Of a DNA stretch of 8,162 nucleotides, positions 1 to 6,973 are shown one piece after another (positions within the stretch are counted from its first letter, which is position 1; each line of letters starts with the position of its first letter). Source of the DNA: Achromobacter sp. (GTDB lineage: Bacteria; Pseudomonadota; Gammaproteobacteria; Burkholderiales; Burkholderiaceae_B); contig DMTA01000458.1 of NCBI GenBank assembly GCA_003454835.1, positions 1 through 8,162 on the forward strand, given 5' to 3'. The position numbers were made by a program, and so were the translations under genes. The notes beneath the pieces were generated by a model that ran no database searches, was not told the DNA's origin, and was given only the letters and a program-made list of their open reading frames with translations.

Positions 1-2700
1 GGCGGCGGGAAGCTCCCAGTCAACGGCGCAGCCGGCGGGCAGCCCGGCGCGTCCACCAACCTGAATGGCACGGACGGCAGGAGCACGTGGTTCGAACGGA
101 CCGGCGCCGGAGGCGGGGGCGGCGGTGCACCCGGCGGCTTGGGAGGCAGAGGCGGTGGCGCCGAAGGCGGACCCGATGGGTCAGGCGCTGGTGGCACGTC
201 ATTGGGCGGCTATGGCATACACGTCGTGGGCGCCGACACCGTCATCACGAACGCCGGCCGCATTGTCCCGGGCACGGGGTCGGCGCAATCGGTGGCGATC
301 CTGTATGCCGACACGGCCCACAATTCGGTGCTGCGCTTGCAAGGCGGCAGCGATATCCGAGGCACGGTGGACGCCACCCGATCCACCAACAACACGCTCG
401 TGCTCGATGGCGAGGCGGGCGTCGACCCCATCACGGGCGCGTCAATGGCCTTCGACGTCTCGAAGCTGGGCGCCGCGGGGGGCGTTGGCGCCACCAACGA
501 CGTCTACCAGGGCTTCTCCGCTTTCGAGAAAACCTCCGAAGGCACCTGGCAGTTGGCCAATGCGCCCACGCAGACACGCACGCCCTGGCGCATCAAGGGC
601 GGAACCTTGGCCATCGCCAGCGGCGACAGTCTTGGCAGCACGCTCGATGCCGTGACGCTGGACGGAGGAACGCTGCAACTCCAGGACAATGCGGCCCTCC
701 ACCATGATGTGGTCGTCAACAGCACGGGCGCGATCGGCGTCGGCGACGGACAGCAGTCGGTGCTGCACGGGGTGCTGACCGGAGACGGCAGCCAGTTTGC
801 CAAGACGGGCGGCGGATCCCTGGTCATCGCAGAAGACGGCAACTTCCACGGCGCCACGCAGATTGACGCCGGCACGTTGCAACTCGGCGTGGGCGGCACC
901 AGCGGCGCCATCGGAAGCGGCGCCTTCATCAACCACGGCACGCTCGTGTTCAATCGTGCGGATGACATTGTGATCGGCAACGCGATCGCGGGCATGGGGG
1001 ACGTGATGCAAGCGGGCCCGGGCCTGACCACGCTGACGGGTCCGCTGACTTACACCGGCAAGACATATCTGAACGGGGGAGCGCTGGTTATTGACGGCAC
1101 GACGCTGGGCTCGATTTCAAGCGTGGCTGGCGTCATCGCACAGGGCCCGCAAGAATCCCTGACCTTGCGCAATGCGGAGTTGAACGGCTGGATGCATGTG
1201 CCGGGCACGTTGAACATGGATGCCTCCAGCCGCTGGAACATGATGACCGGCCCGGGCAATCCCGCATACGCGACCACCACTCACGGGACCGAAATCAGCT
1301 TCGCTGGCGACATCAACCTTGCCGGCCGCATCAACTTCATGCCGCCCGGCACGGCCAGTGGCCCATCCGGCGGCAGCGTGCTGGTCGCCAACAACCTGAA
1401 CGGCCAGGACGGTATCGTCCAGCTGCATGTGCAGCCGACGGAAAGCGGTATCACCGATCTCATTCGGCTTAACGGCGGCGCCGTCGGAACGACGCATCTG
1501 GTTCTGCAAATGAGTGAATCCTCCGCGGGGGACGCGCTGACGGGCGACGGCGTGATGGTGGTCCAGGCAAATGGCCCGACCGACAACGCGTTCGTGCAAC
1601 GGGAGGAAACGCCGGGGGGGAACCGCAGAGGGGCTTTCCTCTACCGGTTGGATCATGGTTCAAGGGTGGTCAATGGTGTTCAGACTTCTCCGAACAATTG
1701 GTATGTGCGCAGCGAGTTGCGGCCCGAGGTTTCGCTGTATTCCCAGCTGGGCAATCAAGCCGCGCGTCATGGGGAACTGACGGTCGGCACCTTGAACGAA
1801 CGGATGGGGTCGACTGAGAGCCTGGCCCGCAAGGTTTACCCTTTCGTGTGGGGCCGCATCCTGGCGGACACCGCGCGCAATCAGGGCGATCGCGCCGGGC
1901 TGGCCGCGCAAGACGTCGCGACGCGCTCCAGGCTGGCGGGCGTGCAGCTTGGAACTGACGTCTATGTGAACTTTCAAGGGTTGTCGCGGCGCAGTGCGGG
2001 GGTCTTTGCGTCTGCCAGCACCATGAAGGCCGACGTCGACCATTATCTGGACCTCAGCAATGAAACCGTCGACGCGGGGCGTAGCGAGCAGTCGGCATAT
2101 AGTCTGGGCGGCTACTACACGCTGCTGGATGGAAAGGGCAGCTATCTGGATCTGGTCACGCAGGTCAGCCGCTACGACGTCAAGGCGAACTCGGCTGCGG
2201 CCGCAGGTCAGTTGACCACCACGGGGTGGGGCGGCTTGATCTCCGCGGAGGCCGGAAAATCATTCGCCATCGGCGACGAAGCCAGCAACCTCCGGCTTGA
2301 GCCTCAGGCGCAGGTGATCTATCAGCGGATCAAGTTCTCGGGCAGCCAGGACGACGCAAGCGCGGTGGAGTTTCCCGGCGTGAACAGCCTGACGGGCCGA
2401 CTGGGCCTGCGCCTGTCCAAGACATGGGACGGCGATTCCGCCAAGGCCAGTACGGCTTGGGCGACGGTCAACCTTTTGACCACCGCAGGCCACTCGTCAA
2501 GCCGCTATGCGACGGCCACGCAGGGCGACATCACCTTCAAAAACAAACTTGCGGGTCCGAGAGCGGGGCTGACGCTGGGATACGACAGCCTGCTCGGCGG
2601 AAATACTTTCCTGAATGTTCAAGCCGGCACCGAGCAGAGTATCGGCAGCCGCAAGTCCAGCAACTACAACCTCAACGCCGGGATAAAAATCATTTTCTAA
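1..2700 (+). CDS. Autotransporter (type Va) with beta-helix passenger and C-terminal barrel, 5'-truncated
   Basis: The frame is open from the first base, so the start and signal peptide lie upstream; 899 residues are visible. From the N-terminus: a glycine-rich stretch (residues 35-72); a passenger whose strands alternate with turns, including autotransporter-associated beta-strand repeats (about 181-366, with GGTLQLQ and AGTLQLG motifs); more beta-helix; a linker around 567-611 (WYVRSELRPEV, LGNQAARH); and a barrel from about 612 (YPFVWGR) to the end. The chain ends in an aromatic residue (IKIIF), the usual signal for BAM-dependent outer-membrane insertion. In this family the barrel anchors in the outer membrane and the passenger is exposed or released; adhesion is a common role but no specific one can be read here. 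I see no catalytic protease motif in the visible passenger. It converges on the lipoprotein gene with a 26-base gap. The family call is sure; the individual function is unknown. Confidence 0.93.
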   Translation, partial: GGGKLPVNGAAGGQPGASTNLNGTDGRSTWFERTGAGGGGGGAPGGLGGRGGGAEGGPDGSGAGGTSLGGYGIHVVGADTVITNAGRIVPGTGSAQSVAILYADTAHNSVLRLQGGSDIRGTVDATRSTNNTLVLDGEAGVDPITGASMAFDVSKLGAAGGVGATNDVYQGFSAFEKTSEGTWQLANAPTQTRTPWRIKGGTLAIASGDSLGSTLDAVTLDGGTLQLQDNAALHHDVVVNSTGAIGVGDGQQSVLHGVLTGDGSQFAKTGGGSLVIAEDGNFHGATQIDAGTLQLGVGGTSGAIGSGAFINHGTLVFNRADDIVIGNAIAGMGDVMQAGPGLTTLTGPLTYTGKTYLNGGALVIDGTTLGSISSVAGVIAQGPQESLTLRNAELNGWMHVPGTLNMDASSRWNMMTGPGNPAYATTTHGTEISFAGDINLAGRINFMPPGTASGPSGGSVLVANNLNGQDGIVQLHVQPTESGITDLIRLNGGAVGTTHLVLQMSESSAGDALTGDGVMVVQANGPTDNAFVQREETPGGNRRGAFLYRLDHGSRVVNGVQTSPNNWYVRSELRPEVSLYSQLGNQAARHGELTVGTLNERMGSTESLARKVYPFVWGRILADTARNQGDRAGLAAQDVATRSRLAGVQLGTDVYVNFQGLSRRSAGVFASASTMKADVDHYLDLSNETVDAGRSEQSAYSLGGYYTLLDGKGSYLDLVTQVSRYDVKANSAAAAGQLTTTGWGGLISAEAGKSFAIGDEASNLRLEPQAQVIYQRIKFSGSQDDASAVEFPGVNSLTGRLGLRLSKTWDGDSAKASTAWATVNLLTTAGHSSSRYATATQGDITFKNKLAGPRAGLTLGYDSLLGGNTFLNVQAGTEQSIGSRKSSNYNLNAGIKIIF
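103..216 (+). repeat. Glycine-rich low-complexity segment of the autotransporter passenger
   Basis: Visible residues 35-72 contain 23 glycines in 38 positions, mostly GG and GGG runs broken by Ala, Pro, Leu, Arg, Glu or Asp. The DNA is a run of ggc/ggt/gga/ggg codons, which also opens other frames here. Such segments are probably flexible and lie outside the regular beta-helix; the strand-like pattern begins just after it (GIHVVGADTVITNAG). Confidence 0.8.
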
Positions 2701-2726
2701 TGATGGCGGATCAACGTACGCGTTAC

Positions 2727-3293
2727 TTACTTGACGACGTAGTTCTTCGCCTCGGCCTCGCCTGCCCACTTGCGCAGGGCGCTGATGAATTCCGGGCATA
2801 CATTGCCATCGACGCTGGTGTCGGTGATGACACTGTCCTGCATGCGCATCAGCACCTTGCACTCATACACACGCGTGCGGTTGGCGTAGTGGCCGGTGCT
2901 GCTGTTCTGGAACACAGGCGTGGCCGCCGTGGTGTTGGTGGCGGGGATCATGCCCACGACCTGCTGGCTGGTGCTGTCGACAACCCACTCGGTGTAGGGG
3001 GCGGACTGGTAGTCTGACCATTCCAGTTCCATCGTGTTGCCGACCGGCCGGATCTTGGACGGCTCGCCCAGCGCCGCAATCGCGTCGTCGATGGACCGGC
3101 CTTCCATGTTTTTGGCTACGTTCACGCTGGGCGAAAACGACAGGCCCGATTTGAAGACCTGACTCAGCGAGGGCATCGTGGAACTACCGCCGGTGGGCAT
3201 CGGCGCGCAGCCGGCCAGGCCCAGCGTGAGGAGCAGGCCGGTCAACAGAAGAAACTTCCCGCAGTTTTGGTTGGAATGCTGTGTCGGCTTCAT
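2727..3293 (-). CDS. Outer-membrane lipoprotein of unknown function (possibly SmpA/BamE-like fold)
   Basis: 188 residues. The start chosen is the ATG at 3293, preceded by AGGA ten bases upstream, because it places a classic lipoprotein signal at the N-terminus: a lysine near the start, a Leu-rich core (14-26) and the lipobox LAGC with the lipidated Cys at 29. Residue +2 is Ala, so Lol-dependent transfer to the outer membrane is expected. The mature part has a low-complexity linker (30-58), then a segment GRSIDDAIAALGEP (65-78) followed by ELEW, a pattern that recalls small SmpA/OmlA-like lipoproteins; this is inference only. Two cysteines, 145 and 166, could form a disulfide. The frame stays open upstream to 3599, but that stretch looks non-coding. 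It is divergent from the DUF4189-like gene and converges on the autotransporter. Real gene: confident; function: unknown. Confidence 0.8.
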   Translation of the reverse strand: MKPTQHSNQNCGKFLLLTGLLLTLGLAGCAPMPTGGSSTMPSLSQVFKSGLSFSPSVNVAKNMEGRSIDDAIAALGEPSKIRPVGNTMELEWSDYQSAPYTEWVVDSTSQQVVGMIPATNTTAATPVFQNSSTGHYANRTRVYECKVLMRMQDSVITDTSVDGNVCPEFISALRKWAGEAEAKNYVVK

Positions 3294-3597
3294 GGTGTTG
3301 TTGTCCTGGCTCCCTGGTGGCAGTCCCTCGGCAGGCGAGGACACGGCGCCGATTGTTTCTGTTCGTGACGGGGCGGCGGATAAAAGGCGCTCGCCTGGCG
3401 TGATCTGCGCGGCCAAGGCAAGGACAGCCAGTGCCACAAAGTGCGACATTTTTACCGAAAAAAGGGGCCGGGGTCCGCAAGCCGAGGTGTGAAATTTGTT
3501 ACCTAATATGCCGGCAGAACGATCCCATAGAGGGACGGACCCCGCGAACGCTGCGCTAAGATCGTCCCCGCCCAATCCACTGGACTTCACGACGATC
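3294..3597. other. Divergent intergenic region between lipoprotein and DUF4189-like genes
   Basis: About 300 bases that must carry the promoters of both divergent genes. No strong sigma-70 promoter is obvious. Weak candidates are TAATAT at 3504-3509 (+) and TAAGAT at 3557-3562 (+), both without a good -35. On the minus strand a possible leader hairpin lies at 3323-3342 (seven pairs, one bulged base, five-base loop), about 30 bases before the lipoprotein ATG. An A/T-rich patch at 3447-3467 is the most promoter-like composition for the minus-strand gene. Confidence 0.4.
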
Positions 3598-4431
3598 ATG
3601 TCCGCTCGCTTTCAATTCCTGATCCGCGCCGCATTTGCCGCCCTGGCCTTGGTGGCGGGGCTGATCTCTCCCACGGCGCACGCCGCCGAAAAGCTCTACG
3701 GCGGCATCGCCACGGACGGCAAGCATTCCCGGATTTTCTGGGTATTGCCCGAAACCGACGGCAAGGCGGCCGAAGCCGCCGCGCTGGCCGAGTGCCGCAA
3801 GGCCGGTGGAAAGGAGTGCAAGGTGTTGAGCTGGTTCTCCGACAGCTGCATGGTGTACGCGCGCAATTCCGTTCAGGATCTGTTCCCGGGCAACAGCGTG
3901 TCGCCCGAGATGGCCGCCAAGAAGGCGATCCGGCGCTGCACGGCCGGCAGCCCCGATGGCAAATGCCGTCTGACCACCATGCCGCTGTGCGTGGGTCCGG
4001 GTTATAGCGCCGCCGACATGCAGGCCCCCGTGAAGGCCACGCCCGCCGATCTGGAACGCCTGTCGGCCAAGCTGAACCAGCGCGAATACTGGGGCGCCAT
4101 TGCCGAAAACGAAGAAGGCGGACTTCTTTATGCCGACGGTTATCCCAACGAGAACGATGCGCTGTCCAAGCTGCTGGATTGGGAAGACTGCAAGGGCTGC
4201 CGCAAGGTGCTGACGTACACCGACAGCTGCGTGGGTCTGGCGTGGCCCAAGGGCGCCAAGGGGCGCGGCACCAACTTCACTGCGCTCAATCCCGATCCGA
4301 AGACGGCCCGCGATGAGTCGCGCGCCGCGTGCACCGCCAAGACCGGCAGCCCGGCCTGCGTGGCGATGGTGCGTTGCTCGGGCCGCCCGTATATCGACGG
4401 CTATGCCGGCGAGGGCGAAAAGCCGAACTGA
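3598..4431 (+). CDS. Exported protein with two tandem DUF4189-like six-cysteine domains
   Basis: 277 residues. The ATG at 3598 was chosen because it begins a good Sec signal peptide: Arg at 4 and 10, a hydrophobic core (11-23) and an AHA cleavage site at 27-29. No clear Shine-Dalgarno is seen before it. The mature protein consists of two similar units, about 34-136 and 164-265, each starting with a Y(W)G(A/G)IA motif and carrying six cysteines in the same order: 66, 74, 84, 114, 123, 131 and 198, 201, 211, 245, 254, 260. Both units share DSC after the second cysteine and CTA followed by C near the end. This matches the general look of DUF4189 (an exported, cysteine-rich domain without an agreed function). 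Three disulfides per unit in the periplasm is a reasonable inference. A strong terminator follows 25 bases after the stop. Confidence 0.85.
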   Translation: MSARFQFLIRAAFAALALVAGLISPTAHAAEKLYGGIATDGKHSRIFWVLPETDGKAAEAAALAECRKAGGKECKVLSWFSDSCMVYARNSVQDLFPGNSVSPEMAAKKAIRRCTAGSPDGKCRLTTMPLCVGPGYSAADMQAPVKATPADLERLSAKLNQREYWGAIAENEEGGLLYADGYPNENDALSKLLDWEDCKGCRKVLTYTDSCVGLAWPKGAKGRGTNFTALNPDPKTARDESRAACTAKTGSPACVAMVRCSGRPYIDGYAGEGEKPN

Positions 4432-4456
4432 TGTTGGCGCAGCACAATGCCGCATT

Positions 4457-4490
4457 CAAAACAAACGGGCCTGCGGGCCCGTTTGTTTTG
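4457..4490. terminator. Strong bidirectional intrinsic terminator
   Basis: A perfect 15-base-pair stem with a four-base loop: CAAAACAAACGGGCC at 4457-4471 pairs with 4476-4490 around TGCG. The inner part is GC-rich and the outer part is an A-rich/T-rich pair, so it would act on transcripts from either side. It lies 25 bases beyond the stop of the DUF4189-like gene and isolates it from the VOC-cysB unit. Confidence 0.88.
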
Positions 4491-4587
4491 TTGAAGGCGC
4501 CGCGCGGCGCGGACCGCCAAAGCGCGCAAGCCATCGGCGCACATATGCAAATAAGCCGGCGTCTTTAAGGCTTCTGGCAATGTCCAA

Positions 4588-4620
4588 GCAATTACAACCT
4601 CTTTGTCTGGTTGTACTTGC
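4588..4620. promoter_or_regulatory. Operator-like dyad over the VOC-cysB promoter
   Basis: The arms are GCAATTACAACC (4588-4599) and GGTTGTACTTGC (4609-4620), with a nine-base spacer. They are inverted repeats matching at 11 of 12 positions (the mismatch is 4592 against 4616). The centre, 4604, falls inside the proposed -35 hexamer, a position suited to repression or autoregulation. The cognate protein is not known; CysB itself is one candidate because LysR-type regulators often control their own genes. Confidence 0.55.
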
Positions 4621-4632
4621 GCGGCCTAGAAT
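4603..4632 (+). promoter_or_regulatory. Predicted sigma-70 promoter for VOC-cysB
   Basis: TTGTCT (4603-4608) as -35 and TAGAAT (4627-4632, five of six consensus bases) as -10, spaced 18 bases. Transcription would start near 4639, leaving a leader of about 22 bases before the VOC ATG at 4662, with AGGCGG (4650-4655) as a suitably placed ribosome binding site. The stretch 4491-4587 upstream shows only a GC-rich palindrome and no gene. Confidence 0.5.
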
Positions 4633-4661
4633 CAGCCCTGGTCCATAGCAGGCGGCAGGGC

Positions 4662-5009
4662 ATGTCATCGCGACTTTCGATCGAATCGGTACAGCTTTCA
4701 TTCTTGTCGCAACGGCACCAGGCTGTGCGCGATTTCTACCGGCGGATCATCGGGTTGGAAGAAGTGCAGGGCGACGGCGACCGGCTGCGCTTCGCGCTTG
4801 GCGACGCCACGTTGTCGTTGTCTCCGGTGGATGAAGTGAGCCGGGCGGTCAAGCCCGACTACCTGGCCATCAAGGCCACCGCCTACGACGACATCCTGTC
4901 GCGCCTGCAGCTGGCGGGCCATCATCCGGTGTGCTAGTTGCCCGATGTGCTGCCGCGCGTCATGTACGTGAAGGATCCCTCCGGCAATCAACTGGCCATC
5001 CTGGGCTGA
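4662..5009 (+). pseudogene. VOC (glyoxalase/bleomycin-resistance fold) family protein, interrupted by in-frame TAG
   Basis: The reading frame from ATG 4662 gives a small single VOC domain: SIESVQLSF, then VRDFYRRIIGLEE, RLRFALGD and the C-terminal DPSGNQLAIL signature. Codon 92 (4935-4937) is TAG. Downstream of it the same frame continues in clear VOC sequence (MYVKDPSGNQLAIL) to a TGA at 5007-5009, so the intact protein would be about 115 residues and the interrupted product 91. A single base change from a sense codon such as CAG, GAG or TTG explains it. The usual VOC metal ligands seem absent: no His in the first strand and Ala where Glu normally follows DPxGN, so the ancestor was probably not a metal-dependent enzyme. 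The true stop overlaps the ribosome binding site of cysB, indicating one operon. It could also be a sequencing error; otherwise a recent pseudogene. Confidence 0.75.
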
Positions 5010-5011
5010 GG
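5008..5011 (+). promoter_or_regulatory. cysB ribosome binding site overlapping VOC stop
   Basis: GAGG, six bases before the cysB ATG at 5018, shares bases with the TGA that ends the full VOC frame (5007-5009). It decides the cysB start and suggests translational coupling between the two genes. Confidence 0.6.
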
Positions 5012-5017
5012 CGCGCG

Positions 5018-5947
5018 ATGAACTTCCAGCAATTGCGATCGGTGCGCGAAGCCGTGCGCCGCGACTTAAACCTGACCGACGTCTCTGAAAGCCTGCACAC
5101 CTCCCAGCCCGGCGTCAGCCGGCAGATCCGCGAACTGGAAGAAGAGGTGGGCGTCGACATCTTCGTGCGTTCCGGCAAGCGCCTGATTGGCCTCACGCCG
5201 CCGGGTGAGCTGATCCTGCCGCTGGTGGAACAGATTCTTCAGGCCGCCGACAACATCCGTTATGCAGGCGCGGAATACGCCGACAGCCGGACAGGCGTGC
5301 TGTCGATCGCGGCCACGCATTCGCAGGCGCGCTATGCCTTGCCGCCCGTCATCAAGGAATTCCGCCAGCGCTATCCCGAGGTGGTGCTGCATCTGCACCA
5401 GGGGTCGCCGCGGCACGTCTCGGAGATGCTGCTGGAAGGCGAGGCCGACATCGGCGTGGCGACAGAAGCTGTGGCGGATTATCCGGGCCTGGTGAACCTG
5501 CCGTGCTACCGGTGGAGTCATAGCGTCATCGTGCCGCGAGGCCATCCGCTGGCGAGCCAGCACGACGGCGTCACGCTGTCGCAGTTGTCGCGCTATCCCA
5601 TCATCACGTATGGGCGGGGCTACACGGGCCGCGCGCATGTCGACGAAGCCTTTGCACGCGCCGGCATCACGCCCGACATCGTCATGACCGCGATGGATGC
5701 GGATGTGATCAAGACGTACGTGGAACTGGAACTGGGCGTGGGCATCGTGGCGGCGGTGGCCTGGGACGCCGAGCGCGACAGCCGGCTGTGCGCCATCGAT
5801 GCGCGGCATCTTTTCGAGATCAACCTGACGCGTCTGGCGATCCGGCGCGGCGCATGGCTGCGCGGCTATGCCTTTCATTTCGTGGAGATGTTCGTGCCCA
5901 CGCTGACGCGGGAAGTGGTCGAGCGCGAGCTGAAGGGCGAGGGCTGA
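5018..5947 (+). CDS. cysB: CysB, LysR-type regulator of sulfur assimilation
   Basis: 309 residues. The start ATG at 5018 has GAGG six bases upstream and gives the standard family beginning MNFQQLRSVREA. Residues 1-60 are the winged helix-turn-helix (LHTSQPGVSRQIRELEEE), and from about 90 on is the periplasmic-binding-protein-like effector domain. Hallmarks of CysB rather than other LysR proteins are all present: RSGKRL, THSQARYALP with Thr100 and Gln103 (the sulfate/effector contacts known in enterobacterial CysB), LHQGSP, LPCYRW, TGR at 203-205 (equivalent to Thr202, one residue shifted) and DADVIKTYVELELGVGI. The family binds DNA as a tetramer in the cytoplasm and activates cysteine biosynthesis and sulfate/sulfonate genes in response to O- or N-acetylserine and sulfate. 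The C-terminus is about 15 residues shorter than in E. coli (324 residues). It is likely cotranscribed with the VOC gene, whose early TAG might reduce its expression. Confidence 0.93.
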   Translation: MNFQQLRSVREAVRRDLNLTDVSESLHTSQPGVSRQIRELEEEVGVDIFVRSGKRLIGLTPPGELILPLVEQILQAADNIRYAGAEYADSRTGVLSIAATHSQARYALPPVIKEFRQRYPEVVLHLHQGSPRHVSEMLLEGEADIGVATEAVADYPGLVNLPCYRWSHSVIVPRGHPLASQHDGVTLSQLSRYPIITYGRGYTGRAHVDEAFARAGITPDIVMTAMDADVIKTYVELELGVGIVAAVAWDAERDSRLCAIDARHLFEINLTRLAIRRGAWLRGYAFHFVEMFVPTLTREVVERELKGEG

Positions 5948-5978
5948 CGCCTCGGTCATCGGGGCGAAAGGGACGAAA

Positions 5979-6005
5979 AAAAAGGAAGGCACTGCCTTCC
6001 TTTTT
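5979..6005. terminator. Bidirectional intrinsic terminator between cysB and the hydrolase gene
   Basis: AAAAAGGAAGGC (5979-5990) pairs with GCCTTCCTTTTT (5994-6005) around the three-base loop ACT. A tract of A on the left and T on the right serve as the U-tract for each direction. It lies 31 bases after the cysB stop and 16 bases beyond the hydrolase stop, so it ends both convergent transcripts. Confidence 0.85.
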
Positions 6006-6021
6006 CATTCGGGGCGCGGTA

Positions 6022-6858
6022 TCAGCCCTTGATGAACGCCAGCAGGTCGGCATTGATCACGTCAGCATGCGTCGTCAGCATGCCGTGCGGGAAGCCCGGG
6101 TACACCTTCAGCGTGCCGTTCTTTAGCAGCTTGACCGACAGGCGCGATGCGTCGTCGATCGGCACGATCTGGTCGTCGTCGCCGTGCATCACCAGCGTGG
6201 GCACGCTGATGGCCTTCAGGTCTTCGGTCTGGTCGGTCTCGGAGAAGGCCTTGATGCCTTCGTAGTGCGCCTTGGCGCCGCCGATCATGCCCTGGCGCCA
6301 CCAGTTGTTGATCACGCCCTGCGAGACCTTGGCGCCGTCGCGGTTGAAGCCGTAGAACGGGCCCGAGGCCACGTCCAGGAAGAACTGCGCGCGGTTGTCG
6401 GCCAGCGCCTTGCGGAAGCCATCGAACACTTCGATGGGCGTGCCGCCGGGATTGGATTCGGTCTTGACCATCAGCGGCGGGACGGCGCTGACCAGCACGG
6501 CCTTGGCGACGCGGCCCTGCGGCTCGCCATGGCGGGCGACGTAGCGGGCGACTTCGCCGCCGCCCGTCGAGTGGCCGATGTGCACGGCGTTGCGCAAATC
6601 CAGATGTTGAACCACGGCGGCGGCATCCGCGGCGTAGTGGTCCATGTCGTGGCCGTCGCTGACCTGGGTCGAACGGCCGTGGCCGCGGCGGTCGTGCGCA
6701 ATGACGCGATAGCCCTGGGCGAGGAAGAACAGCATCTGTGCATCCCAGTCATCGCTGGACAGCGGCCAGCCATGGTGGAACATGATGGGCTGGGCCGTCT
6801 TGGGGCCCCAGTCCTTGTAGAAAATTTCAACGCCGTCGGGGGTGGTGATCGTGCTCAT
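6022..6858 (-). CDS. Alpha/beta hydrolase, non-heme chloroperoxidase/arylesterase type
   Basis: 278 residues, full length for the family (about 271-278). The start ATG at 6858 has GGAG eight bases upstream. The catalytic triad is visible: Ser97 in the nucleophile elbow GHSTGG, Asp229 in HGDDDQIVP and His258 in FPHGM. The oxyanion-hole region is [13 protein letters not shown] (27-39), and HDRRGHGRS (55-63) and NWWRQGMIG (185-193) match the cofactor-free haloperoxidases such as Streptomyces lividans CPO-L. These proteins are serine esterases; with acetate and peroxide they form peracids, which accounts for the halogenation seen in vitro. The physiological substrate is not known. No signal peptide, so cytoplasmic. 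It lies 146 bases downstream of the receiver gene on the same strand and probably has its own promoter. Confidence 0.92.
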   Translation of the reverse strand: MSTITTPDGVEIFYKDWGPKTAQPIMFHHGWPLSSDDWDAQMLFFLAQGYRVIAHDRRGHGRSTQVSDGHDMDHYAADAAAVVQHLDLRNAVHIGHSTGGGEVARYVARHGEPQGRVAKAVLVSAVPPLMVKTESNPGGTPIEVFDGFRKALADNRAQFFLDVASGPFYGFNRDGAKVSQGVINNWWRQGMIGGAKAHYEGIKAFSETDQTEDLKAISVPTLVMHGDDDQIVPIDDASRLSVKLLKNGTLKVYPGFPHGMLTTHADVINADLLAFIKG

Positions 6859-6922
6859 GTCGTGTTCTCCGGGGGTTAGTTGGACCGCAGGGATAGACTA
6901 GGGCCTTATGCGTCGCCGGGAC

Positions 6923-6952
6923 ATCCTACGCTGGGCTTGGCGCGTCATACAA
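6923..6952 (-). promoter_or_regulatory. Possible promoter for the hydrolase gene
   Basis: Reading the minus strand, TTGTAT (6952-6947) and TAGGAT (6928-6923) are spaced 18 bases and would give a leader of roughly 55-60 bases. The hexamers match consensus only at 3 and 4 of 6 positions, so this is tentative. Confidence 0.25.
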
Positions 6953-6973
6953 AGGTATAAGCGGGATTTCGCA

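Noticed and set aside
2701..2726. A possible terminator between the convergent autotransporter and lipoprotein genes.
   Set aside because: The 26 bases contain only short self-complementary words (CGTACG, ACGCGT) and no stem with a T-tract.
3412..3440. Minus-strand TGGCAC followed by TTGC, resembling a sigma-54 promoter.
   Set aside because: The spacing between the two blocks is nine bases, where five is required.
3294..3599. The lipoprotein frame stays open upstream to 3599, including a hydrophobic stretch from a possible ATG at 3449.
   Set aside because: The lipobox signal begins cleanly at the ATG at 3293 with a ribosome binding site; the upstream stretch has no good ribosome binding site and would put the lipoprotein signal inside the protein.
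3556..4455. A 299-codon minus-strand frame opposite the DUF4189-like gene.
   Set aside because: It is the antisense shadow of a gene with a clear signal peptide and domain pattern; its composition is biased to Ala, Gly, His and Arg with no recognisable domain.
4497..4510. The 14-base palindrome GCGCCGCGCGGCGC.
   Set aside because: It is made only of G and C in a GC-rich genome, has no loop or T-tract, and has no position relative to a promoter that suggests a role.
4935..4937. Programmed recoding of the TAG in the VOC gene.
   Set aside because: Selenocysteine uses TGA, and pyrrolysine insertion is not expected in this type of bacterium; simple mutation or a sequence error is more likely.
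5066..5992. A 308-codon minus-strand frame opposite cysB.
   Set aside because: It is an antisense shadow of a confidently recognised gene, and it runs through the terminator region.
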